Assembly (NCBI GenBank): GCA_033807775.1
Contig: CM066321.1
Coordinates: 46,884,055 to 46,948,054, forward strand
Direction of reading: 5' to 3'
Length of the DNA: 64,000 nt
From: Saussurea involucrata
Taxonomy: Eukaryota; Streptophyta; Magnoliopsida; Asterales; Asteraceae
The notes beneath the pieces were generated by a model. That model did no database searches. It was not told the DNA's origin and saw only the letters and a program-made list of their open reading frames with translations. The position numbers and the translations under genes are program-made. Below are positions 1 through 9,250 of this stretch, piece by piece (position 1 is the first letter of the stretch; the number at the start of each line of letters is the position of its first letter).

Positions 1-300
1 GACTTAAAAGACATATTAGTCCTTACCAAACCGAGTCAGTTAGCCGGGTAACCACACAATCTATTCATTCTCGTTCTTTGGAGATGAATATTGAAACAGA
101 CATGGACCCAGTGTCGACAACTCGTGTCACCCCACCTAGCCACTCAAGCATCTCACAAAAGATGTTTGTTTCATAAATGCACGGAGATTTAGCACATAAT
201 CTATCTATTCCTCACTCGGAGGTCTTAGATATTGAAAAAGGAAGACATCAGCTCCGGTCTCCGAACTTCATATTCTATTCACTGTGTCAATTGATTTTTA
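1..300 (+). pseudogene. Copia ORF3 fragment, degenerate
   Basis: By eye this stretch aligns to the middle of the Copia-A third ORF (about 15745-16000). Shared landmarks in the same order are AACCGAG, GGGTAACCACA versus GGGTAGCCACA, GGACCCAGTG, CCACTCA followed by TCTCAAAAGA, a GGGATATAGCACA-like string and CTCACTCG. No long reading frame survives; the 74-codon frame at 177-401 is not a credible gene. It is best read as the tail of the third ORF of a copia element related to, but clearly diverged from, Copia-A, entering from the left edge of the window. Confidence 0.5.
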
Positions 301-859
301 ACTTGAGTCCCAGGTTAAATCAATTTTTGAGCCAAATCGATATAATTTATTTCTTTCACACATGCACGAGTCTTTGTGATTCCCATTGCATATCTTCGTG
401 ATATTGTCGGAACTGTTTGAGAGGTAATTTTTAATATTTTACTTCAGTGATAACTGGAAGTCCTATCAGAGATACCCCGATGCCAACTCTGAACATAGGC
501 CACACAATTATTTTAATTGTTGTGATAACAGTTACTATTGGGTTTCTGTGTTAGATGATTACCCTATTTTGGTTACTTACCGTTTTATCTGGTACTTTTG
601 CTACTCATCAGTGTTGTCTTTGAAGTTACATGATGCTCAGGATGCTCCTAATCATCATGAGGGGGAGAACTGATACAAATTCAAAGACAAAGATCATCAT
701 CATGAGGGGGAAAACGTTATAAAAGTTCAAAGACCCAGACTATCAAGTTGAGGGGGAGTAAGCAAAAGTTGAGGGGGAGTAACTGTTATAACCTGTGCTG
801 AAAATATTACAACGTGCATGGTTCTTCTATCCGTTTAACAAAGTGCTGAAGTTTTCAAA
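301..859 (+). other. Copia 3' non-coding remnant with four polypurine motifs
   Basis: No gene is visible. The notable content is four copies of a GAGGGGGAG-type purine run at 659-667, 704-712 (GAGGGGGAA), 750-758 and 771-779. Copia-A has the same kind of cluster at 13053-13261. Repeated polypurine tracts near the 3' end are known from the SIRE lineage of copia elements. I see no LTR boundary following the last motif, so the 3' end has been rearranged or lost. Confidence 0.45.
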
Positions 860-1307
860 GCTAATTCAACTCGTGGTTCAACTCGTGATCATTCAAAGCT
901 ATCGATTCAAAGGTATTTTCTGGTTTTTCTTGATCATTCAAAGTACGTACTGCGTTCATCTCAAGAATTTTTGATTGCTTTGATTTTGGTGTTAAAACCC
1001 AAAATTGAGGCTTGATAAATTCTTCTCATTCGTTTTCTAAGATATATCTGCGTTTTTCAAATCGGTTGGTTGAGTAAAAATCCCTGATTTTTAAAATTCT
1101 TGATTTGGTTTTTTTTTTGCTCCCTGTTCGTGAAAATTATCAATTTTTCTTGTCAAAAGTACTAGTTGATTCGATTTAGTATTGTTTTCGTGTATTTTTG
1201 GGCTAGTTTTCTTGTTAGTACTAAGTTCTTGCAGATTATTTCTCATCAAGACTGCATAAATTCATCGAACCGGGTAAGTTTTTCTTGTATCTGATTTGTT
1301 TTCGAAG

Positions 1308-1630
1308 TCCCGGTATTGATATCTCCCGGTAGTGATAACTCCCGGTGCTGATATCTCCCGGTAGTGAATAACTCCCGGTATAGTTATCTCCCGGTAGTGA
1401 TAACTCCCGGTGCTGATATCTCCCGGTAGTGATTACTCCCGGTGCTGATATCTCTCGGTAGTGAACAACTCCCGGTATAATTATCTCCCGGTAGTGAACA
1501 TCTCCCGGTATTCCATCTCCCGGTACTCCATCTCCCGGTATTACACTTCCCGGTACCTAACTTAGTCCCGGTATTACTCAGTTGCGGGACTCGGTTTGCC
1601 AGTCCCGGTATCACAACTCCCGGTATTTCT
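1308..1630 (+). repeat. Tandem CCCGGTA array in copia leader
   Basis: About 18 copies of TCCCGGTA or TCCCGGTG occur in roughly 320 bases, many spaced about 15 bases apart as alternating TCTCCCGGTAGTG and ACTCCCGGTGCTG units. The 86-codon frame on the - strand at 1384-1644 is only translation of this array and is not a gene. An analogous array with a different core (TCCGG) occupies the leader of Copia-A. Confidence 0.85.
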
Positions 1631-1702
1631 CTGTGACTTCTCAATTGCGGGACTTCCCAGTTGCGGGACTTCTCAATTGCGGGACTTTCCTTTTGCGGGA
1701 CT
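1580..1702 (+). repeat. Tandem TTGCGGGAC array
   Basis: Five copies of TTGCGGGA(C) in the setting CA(G/A)TTGCGGGACTT recur at 14-18 base spacing directly downstream of the CCCGGTA array. It is a second, independent short tandem repeat in the same leader. No coding potential. Confidence 0.75.
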
Positions 1703-2047
1703 CTAATACCGGAAGCTGTAAATTTCGGATTTTTAGGTTTTGTGATTTTTGAACTTTCATAACTTCAAATCATCATAACTCGCTCAAAAATCAGTATTTT
1801 GCAATGAAATTTTACAGGGTTACTCAAAATATGATTCTGAACATATTCTCTGAGAATGTTTTCTGCTAAAAACATCTACAACTATGAGTTCGATTACACC
1901 ACAGTAAACTGAACAGGCTTTCAATTCCGGATCAGTAAACCCTGCCTGCTTTTGATCGATATCTTGAACTGTCTCACGATCACTTCTGTCAAGTAACAAT
2001 GTCGTATCCGACTTACTCTGAGCTCAAAGAGAAAGTTTCTCTTTTAG

Positions 2048-2744
2048 AAGCGCACGGCTAATCTCACCACTACTTCTCTAACCTAATTACCACTCTAAAC
2101 ACACATTAAATACCAAGGGCTTGACAGGCCCAAGCCCATAATCCATAAAGGCCATTATCTTGAGAGGCTTTACAAACCAATAAATAACACTAATTATTTC
2201 TTAATATCACTTTCTATTTTATAGGACTTTTAGTACTAACAATCTCCCCCTAAAGTTATATAAAGAAAAAATACGAACTTGAACTCTTCCGATCTTGATC
2301 TTCTCTTCGTCTTGAATCTTTGAAGCACTTTAGTGTTTCTTGTCTTCATATCTTTCACGCTCCCCCTTGAAATATGCTCTTGGTCTTCTTAGTATCACGA
2401 GTTGAACCACGAGTTGAATTAGCTCTGATACCAATTGTAGATCCCAGATTAACAAGTAACAATGAATATGAAACGATTAATCCTTTATTGATTGAATGCA
2501 GAGAGTTACAAGATTAGAATGATGAACAAACTCTCTTTCTAAACTCTGTTAAGCGCACGGCTAATCTCACCACTACTTTTCTAACCTAATTACCACTCTA
2601 AACACACATTAAATACCAAGGGCTTGACAGGCCCAAGCCCATAATCCATAAAGCCCATTATCTTGAGAGGCTTTACAAACCAATAAATAACACTAATTAT
2701 TTCTTTATATCACTTTCTATTTTATAGGACTTTTAGTACTAACA
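2048..2744 (-). mobile_element. TRIM-like LTR retrotransposon (Copia-type ends)
   Basis: Reading on the - strand: a complete LTR (2436-2744, 309 bp, TG...CA), a primer-binding site TGGTATCAGAGC at 2422-2433 two bases after the LTR, a coding-free internal region of under 200 bp, a polypurine tract at 2242-2250 and a truncated second LTR (2048-2241) that matches 2551-2744 with only a few differences. The size and absence of protein fit a terminal-repeat retrotransposon in miniature, although a deletion derivative of a larger copia element is equally possible. The outer end of the second LTR is missing, so no target duplication can be defined. Confidence 0.75.
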
Positions 2745-2862
2745 GACCAAGTCGGTTTTCTTCTAATGATCCAATTAGAAGAAATGGCACGGCTCGTCAT
2801 TTTACTTTGGTGCGAGATCTAAAATTCAAATGGCTTTCAAATTCAGATCTCGGGGGGCTAAC
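2745..2862 (+). other. 3' internal end of a + strand gypsy element
   Basis: This 118-bp stretch precedes a + strand gypsy LTR and ends in a six-G purine tract (2852-2857), matching where the other gypsy elements carry their PPT. It also holds a perfect 11-bp inverted repeat (2757-2767 and 2774-2784, loop GATCCA). The rest of the element to the left was replaced by the TRIM-like insertion. Confidence 0.55.
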
Positions 2863-4088
2863 TGTTTGGGTAAAAAATCACACCCTCGACCGATTTGACA
2901 TGACCCATGATCAAGGATATCTACGACGGTCATACCCCCAACCGACAAGGGTAATACCCATTATTGCCATATCCCCGACATACGATAGTTGGTTATTAAA
3001 AGACATCTTGCGTCAATAGTCATTCAAGATAGTGTCTTTACATCTCGTGATCGCACGTCACATGTCGCATGTCACCCGTCGCCAGTCACCTGTCGCTAGT
3101 CTTATGTCACTAGTCTTACGTGACCAGTCTTATGTCGCCAGTTACATGTTTCCAGTTACGACTCGTTGGTCTTACGTCGACAGTCTCCTGTCATCGGTCT
3201 TATATCGCTCTGGTCCTGCGACAGCATCGTCCTGACATCCTAGTCTTATGACATTTCCATAAGACCATTCTTATATTAAGATATGGTCTTACAAGACATT
3301 TACAGTCATATACCTGGTCGTGTATTTCGGCGACGGTCGTATGCTCCGTAAGACCGACGTCCAGAACTCAAGACGGTCTTACGAATACACTAACCATTAA
3401 TGATCAACAGTCGTTTCCTTCATTTCATTAATGCAGGTCTACAAGCAATTATGATACAACGGTCAGTAACGGATGAGCTCTTAATGACATTAAAGACTCG
3501 ACAGTGGTTACAAAACCAATCATCAATGCGCATTTAATGCCGGCAGCGGTTACAAAAGCGAGTCATCAAAGCACATTTAAGGACCAGCGAAAGCTATATA
3601 AAGGCTGCTCCACCTCCGAGCAAAAAGAGAACAAAGAGAGCTACTTACACTCATTTCTACATTTATCTCTCAACACAGCAAGGCATTCGAACACGCAAGT
3701 ATCGCACGACGACATTTCGAAACCACACGCCAATAGCTTATTTCGCACGTTTTATGCACGACACACGACTTTTACACACGATTAAGTTTACTTTTTCTAC
3801 AATTGTAACTTATTGTACATAAAAACACCTGTTACAAAAGGATTATCTCCCCTGATTGGCGACCATAGTGCACTGTCAACTCTAACACAGTCGACCGCGG
3901 TTTTTCCCCTCGTTTTAGGGTTTTCCGCGTCACTAAAATCTCTTGTTTCGTCTACATTTTCTTCATTATTTTTCTTGTTTATTTCTATGGTACAATCTTT
4001 AGTTGATAAGGTCTGAAATCAAACCTTAAATCGTATTTTTATACAATTTTCGGAAAAAGACAGTTTAGTGCGATTTCTGGCATTAACA
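2863..4088 (+). repeat. Gypsy LTR in + orientation (3' LTR)
   Basis: It starts TGTTTGGGTAAAA and ends GGCATTAACA, the exact reverse complement of the ends of every - strand gypsy LTR in the window. Its middle (about 3418-3610) aligns to the reverse complement of the LTR at 56778-57646, including TTAATGACATTAAA and the promoter string GCTATATAAAGGC (TATATAAA at 3595-3602). U3 carries degenerate GTCTTATGTC repeats at about 3040-3240. The flank after it begins ACAAC, likely one half of a target duplication. Small frames here (for example 3504-3785) are LTR sequence, not genes. Confidence 0.8.
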
Positions 4089-4428
4089 ACAACATCTTCT
4101 CATTTTGATCCTCCAGGAGGCTTAATCGTCGGGCGACTAGGTCGACTGGATTGGACAATGTTCCCATCGGGGGAATGACTCCTGAATCTTGAGACATCAT
4201 GTCGACCGCGTATGGAAGCCGTTTGCGTACGACGAACCGTTAGCTTCTCCGTTCTGGGGGAAATTCATGGGGATTGTCATCGTCGGTTGAGGGATCATCA
4301 GGATGTGATAAGGCATGGTTCCGTTGTACAACGGGGGTGGCCTCAAATGCTGCGGGGGAATTTTTCTCTGGTGAGGAACATTGACAAATTGCCCTGGTCC
4401 CGTCTGGGGTCATGGTCTTACGAATGGT
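4089..4428 (-). pseudogene. Gypsy gag N-terminal fragment, left of Copia-A
   Basis: It aligns almost base for base to 62491-62830 in Gy-4 gag. On the - strand it would encode the proline-rich gag N-terminal region and the start of the LEDQNEKM segment. It is disrupted by stops and frameshifts. It stops at the Copia-A LTR and resumes at 18399, which shows that Copia-A landed inside this gag. Confidence 0.8.
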
Positions 4429-4704
4429 TGTTAGGGTCATTTATTGTTGATTTAAAATTCAAGGGTTTAAATTGTAATTGTTTAATTTGAGCTTATTAGT
4501 GAACGGGCCGTGGGATTGTTAACCACGGGCCCGTCATATAAATAGTTTCCTTATCCTTAGAAAATAGGTTAGTTGTTCATTTGCTTTCTATTCCTTATTG
4601 TAAATTCTCTCTAAAAGCTAATATATGGATGACCAGTTGAAATCGTATACTTGATTGCTTATCTATTTGATTTCATTGTTCGTTGCACGGATCTGAGACT
4701 CTCA
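4429..4704 (+). repeat. Copia-A 5' LTR
   Basis: It begins TGTTAGGGTCAT and ends ACTCTCA, and is short for the SIRE lineage. A TATA box (TATAAATA, 4537-4544) sits just downstream of an imperfect GC-rich inverted repeat (CGGGCCGTGG ... CCACGGGCCCG, about 4505-4533), a plausible U3 regulatory palindrome. The PBS begins two bases after its end. Confidence 0.9.
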
Positions 4705-4706
4705 AT

Positions 4707-4718
4707 TGGTACCAGAGC
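4707..4718 (+). other. Copia-A primer-binding site
   Basis: TGGTACCAGAGC directly follows the 5' LTR. It matches the usual plant copia PBS complementary to initiator methionine tRNA (TGGTATCAGAGC) except for one base. Confidence 0.9.
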
Positions 4719-5725
4719 AGACAGACAGAATTGATTCAAAGCCTTTTTATTGACTTCTGGTAAGTTTTTGACTTTTCACGTCTGTCACATTCTTGAAATT
4801 TCAAAACTTTGATTCTGGTAAAATTGATTGATTTCGTTGTTTGGGTTGTGTTAGTATCGTTGTTATTGTTCATTCTGCAAATTTTCACATCCTAATTCGA
4901 CTATTTGAGTGGGTAATTAAGCAAATCAAATTCAAAAGTTTTGAGTGTGTTCTTCATTAAAAATCAAATTTTTACCATCAAAACTTGTTGTTTTTGCTTT
5001 AAAATCGATTGGGTGAGTGTTATTTTTGTGTTTGGAAGTGTTTATAATCTTTCAGGAACGTTTTTTAGCAACCCTAATCGAGTTTCAATCGAATTGGAAA
5101 AGTCAGCCGCACTTCCCGGATATCACAGCAGCACTTCCCGGACGTTTTCAAAACTCTCCAGATAATTGTGTTATTCCATCCAGGTTCATTCTCTTTCCGG
5201 GTAAATCAAGTCTTCCGGGTAGGTCATTCTTTCCGGGTAAGTATCAGTTTCCTTAATCTCTCCGGGTATGGTTTTCCGGAAACCCAAAGTTTCCGGTAAA
5301 GATTTTATCCGGATAACCCTAGGTTTCCGGTAAATGTTTTTATTCGGACAACACTTCTTATCCGGGAAACATATTATCCGGACTCCCTTTACACCCGGTA
5401 AGCTTTGTGCTTTTCCATCTTGTTCGGTAAGTCCTTTATCCGGAATCCCCATCATCCGGTAAGTTCTATTTTTGACTGTATCCGGACACTTTAAGCTGTC
5501 CGGTTCTAATTTATCCAGAAACTGCTGTGATTTTTGAACTGTTCTCAATCAAACTGGTCCGGACACATCCAGATCAGTCTCTTATTCGGATTCCTGTCCA
5601 GTAAGATCACTCTTAGTTCATATCTGTTATAGAACCTGCGTTAGGATTCCACTCTTAGTGCCTTGCGTTAGGTTTACACTTTGAATCAATCTACACGTCT
5701 GACGATCACTCTGTTGCAACCAAAG
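4719..5725 (+). repeat. Copia-A leader with CCGG array and GTAAGT donors
   Basis: About 1 kb of untranslated leader. From 5116 to 5562 there are roughly 18 CCGG tetramers, mostly TCCGG followed by GTAA, GGTAA, AAA or ACA; a handful would be the most expected by chance. Exact splice-donor hexamers GTAAGT occur at 4760, 5237, 5427 and 5459. Short frames on either strand here come from the repeats. The array resembles the CCCGGTA array at 1308-1630 in position but not in exact sequence. Confidence 0.8.
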
Positions 5726-8185
5726 ATGTCTACTTCACGTGACGCTCTCGCAATCGGTACCGACTCTAAACCACCTTGTCTCTACCAAGGTGAGTATAGC
5801 CAGTGGCGAGACAGATTCATGCTCTTCATAGAGTCCAAGGACAACTACAAGTACATCAAGAGAGCTCTTGAAGATGGTTCAATCCCTTGGCCGATGAAGG
5901 ACATAGAAGCAACTGCAACTGCTTTAGCTCGTCGTGAAAAAAAGACTATCGCCGACATGACCGAAGATGAAAGAGGCATGATCGAAGGTGAAAAGCATGC
6001 AAAGAGATATCTTGTCCAAGCCCTTCCCAACCTGATCTATACAGCTATCGATGGCTACAAAGACACGGCAAAGGGCATGTGGGATCAAGTGGCCAGAATG
6101 ATGCGTGGGAGCGATGTCGGAAATCAACTAAAGATCAACAGCGCGATAACCAAGATCGATGGTTTCAAGCAGCGCACCGGCGAATCTCTCACACAGACCT
6201 ATGAACGGTTCTGATCACTTCTTAATGAACTGAACAAGAATAAGATCACTCGCTCCAACACAGAAAACGCGCTCAAATGTCTCAATAATTTGCTGCCGGA
6301 ATGGAAGGTGTTTGCTTCTCATGTCAAGCACAACAACTTGAGAGAGAACATCGGCATCAATGAACTCTATGAGATGCTTCTTCAAGACGAAGATGAAGTG
6401 AATGAGCTTCTGAGCGAGAAGAAGACTGAATCAAAACCAGTTGCTGATCCTATTGCACTCATGTCCTCCAAGAAAGGGAAATCTTCGAGCTGTCACTCTA
6501 AACGTGCTCAAAAGCAAAGCTCTTCCGAATCTGAAAAGGAAGACAGTGACTCTAATGATGAAGTATCTGACTTCAATAAAGCGATAGCTCTGCGTACAAA
6601 ATCTTTCCAACAACAAAAGTACTATAAGAAGCCTTTGTCCAACAATCAGCGCTACTCCACCTCTTCCAACAAGCGCCGTGCTCATCAGGACAGGTATGAG
6701 GGAAAGAAGAAAGCTGATGAGCAAGGGAAGTCAGAGAAGAAAGAAAAGACGGAGAAAGATGATAGAAAGAAGAAAGATGAATCGGTGACCTGTTACAACT
6801 GCGGAAAGCTTGGTCACTTCGCTAAAGACTGTACGAAGCCTGTGGTAAAGAACTCTCATTACTACAAGGCTAAGCTCGCCCTGGTTGAGCAGAAGGAAGC
6901 TGGAGAAGCTCTACTTGTGGAAAACGACTACTGGTTGGGTCGTTCTGATGATGAAAGCGATACTGATGGTGCGAATGCTTTCATGGGTTATCACTCTCCA
7001 GCTGATGAAGAGAAGACAAGTCAGGTATGTGATTCTTGCCAAAAGAATTTTTTAAATCAAATGCAATCACTTGTTGACCAGGCAGATTCCTTTAAGGCCA
7101 CCACTAAAGAACAAAAGCTTGAGATTAGATCACTAACCGAAAAGCTAGATGTTCAAACACAAATAACTGAAAAACATAGGTTTGAAAATGCTATGTTAAA
7201 GGAGAAATGCAAAAATCTTTCAATAGCACCTAAAGACTTAAGGGGAAAATTATCTGATCTTCAGTCTCAGTTTGATCATTGCATGAATGAGAAAGAAGAA
7301 ATTGTTTATCAATGTTCCTCTCTTCAGATTCAGCAAAAGGAGTTTGTTGCTAAAATTCTTGATCTTGAAACCAAACTCCACAAAAGGGGTCAAACTGATC
7401 AAACCATCTTTCTAAATAAACCCAAGGAGTTCACTTATTTTAACAAAGAGTGGGGAATCGGATATGATAACCCATACTATTTGAAAAAGGGAAGATACCA
7501 AACTCCTACTTTGTATGATTTTGAATGTTTTGGGTTAGATAAAAAGTATCCGGAATATGCCATTCAATGGGCTGGTCCTCTTGAACCTGAAAAGGAAGAG
7601 GAAACCGAGGAATACAAACGCGCACACAAACGAGGAATACAACTTCCGTTTTGTTATGAACCTTTAAATTATTCCTATCAAACGAACAAAAAGTATCTCT
7701 CAAATGACTACTTCGACCCATACAAGGTTGCTACACCCAAGGATTCCTCCAACATGGATGAGGTCCAAGCAACCACAACCAAGACTGAGACGGATGAGTT
7801 TAAACTCTATGTTCCCCCTCTCATCTTGGAAGCAAAGATTGTCGAGTTGGAGGAGTCACTTGAGAAAGAAAGGTATGTTTTTCAAAACGAAAAGAAAGCG
7901 CTAATTCAGGAACTTGAGAAACTCAAATCTGAGAAAACCGAAGGTGTGTCAAATGAAGAAAAGGAAACTCTTCAGTGTGAAATCAATAAGCTCTCATCGA
8001 GACTGTCTGAAGTGACAAGAGAAACAATGAAAGAGCATATGATAAATAGTCAACTCCAAGTGCAGCTTGACTTGCCCCAAACTGCGAAGCAGATTTCACC
8101 TGAACTTTCCTCTAACTTATCTGACACATCCTCGTGTAAAGCCTTCATCGGAAATATCTCTTCGCAAGAAAGTAAAGTTTCTTAA
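5726..8185 (+). pseudogene. gag: Copia-A gag (one internal stop)
   Basis: Retroelement capsid/nucleocapsid precursor, which packages element RNA in cytoplasmic particles. The start MSTSRDALAIG at 5726 is preferred to the in-frame ATG at 5681 because it opens the usual copia gag N-terminus (GEYSQWRDRF at about residue 23). An in-frame TGA at 6212-6214 (codon 163) splits it; the same frame continues to a TAA at 8183. A lysine/glutamate-rich stretch precedes a CCHC zinc knuckle (CYNCGKLGHFAKDC, from about residue 356), followed by an unusually long coiled-coil-like tail of over 400 residues rich in E, K, L and Q. Such long tails are seen in SIRE-type gag proteins. Confidence 0.85.
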
Positions 8186-9250
8186 GATGAGTGTGTTAAA
8201 AGGAATTTAAACTATGATTTTTCAAACGCTTCCGCACTGAATTCCCCAAAGCACACAACCGAAAGCACATCGTGTTCCTCGCCTTCCTTGACCGATCCAT
8301 GTCCTGTAATTCTGGAAGTCGATTTTTCAGAATATATGAACTCTGAAGGCAAATCTGATGGAGAGTTTGAGTCGTTCCCTTTCGACAAACCTCTCCCGAG
8401 TCATACTGATTTCTTATCTCCAGTAGTCAATCATCCGGTCAATTTTCTACAGCGTAGATGTTCTAAAACAAAGTCCCCAGCTGTGATCACAATTTCAAAA
8501 TCAAAACCAACATCTAAACCTGTTTCTAAAAACCAATCACAGCCGAGGCAAAAGACCGAGCAATTGCCTACCAAAAATACCGTTCCTTCAAAAGTCACTG
8601 ACCGCTCTGTCCATGTTGTTTCAGATAAAAATGGTCAAGCAAAACAAGAAAAACCAAAGTGGCTGAACAAGGAACCTGTCAAGGATGCAGCATCAAAGTC
8701 TTTTCCTACTGCTTTTAATTCTAGAATAAACAGAGACAATTGTGTTTGGAATAATTGGAATCGTTTTGAAGTTTCTTTTCCGATTAAACTTAATTCAGTT
8801 CATCAATTGATTCAATTGTCGCGTGATTGTTTATGTTGTTCTAGATGTGGTTGGAATGATTTTGATGAAATTAACTTAAATGATTGGTTTGGGTCATATC
8901 ACATGTATAATCATAAACCCAAAAATAAACACTGTAATAATAAACATAAATACTATAATCAACGGGGTTCCCAATCAGAGGTTAAACCACAGCAGGAGAC
9001 CAAACCCACTCCTAGATGGGTTGCTCCTACTGAGGTTAAACCGGCACCAAAGAGGCAACGTGCTAAAAATCATGTTCCTCCACAAGGTGTAAAATCTACA
9101 CCAAGGAGGCAACTTGAGCCAAAACCAGTTTCCACAAACGGTGTACAATCTACACCTAAGGGGAAAGCTGTGTCAAAGCAAGTTCCTCCGAGAGGTGCCA
9201 AACCTAACCCTCCAGGACCCAAACAAATTTGGGTACCTAAAATCCGTTAA
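8186..9250 (+). pseudogene. Copia-A gag C-terminal extension
   Basis: Same reading frame as gag and separated from it only by the TAA at 8183-8185. It encodes a basic, low-complexity region with repeated proline-lysine segments (VKSTPRRQ, VQSTPKGK) and ends QIWVPKIR, which in copia elements lies just before protease. The stop at 9248-9250 is followed 11 bases later by a candidate 3' splice site (TTTTGCAG, AG at 9262-9263). Protease is in a different frame, so Pol production here would need a frameshift, splicing, or repair of a mutation. Confidence 0.65.

Larger units (their letters stand above)
860..2047 (+). other. Copia 5' leader and start of gag, truncated
   Basis: The first 30 bases (860-889) are an exact inverted copy of 2394-2423, which lies directly after the primer-binding site of the TRIM-like element. 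This marks 860 onward as leader of the same family in + orientation, with LTR and PBS missing. An AT-rich leader follows, then an exact splice-donor hexamer GTAAGT at 1274-1279, two tandem arrays (1308-1702) and an ATG at 1999 that opens a short frame beginning MSYPTYSELKEK, cut off at 2047 by the next element. Whether that ATG is gag is an inference from position only. Confidence 0.45.

Noticed and set aside
1384..1644. 86-codon frame on the - strand
   Set aside because: It translates the CCCGGTA tandem array; no domain and no conservation.
1308..1702. CRISPR-like repeat array
   Set aside because: Units are about 15 bp without distinct spacers, in a plant retrotransposon leader.
3504..4016. 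Small + strand frames as host genes
   Set aside because: They lie in R/U5 of a gypsy LTR downstream of its TATA box.
5681..5725. Upstream in-frame ATG as gag start of Copia-A
   Set aside because: The 15 extra residues do not resemble gag; ATG 5726 opens the expected N-terminus.
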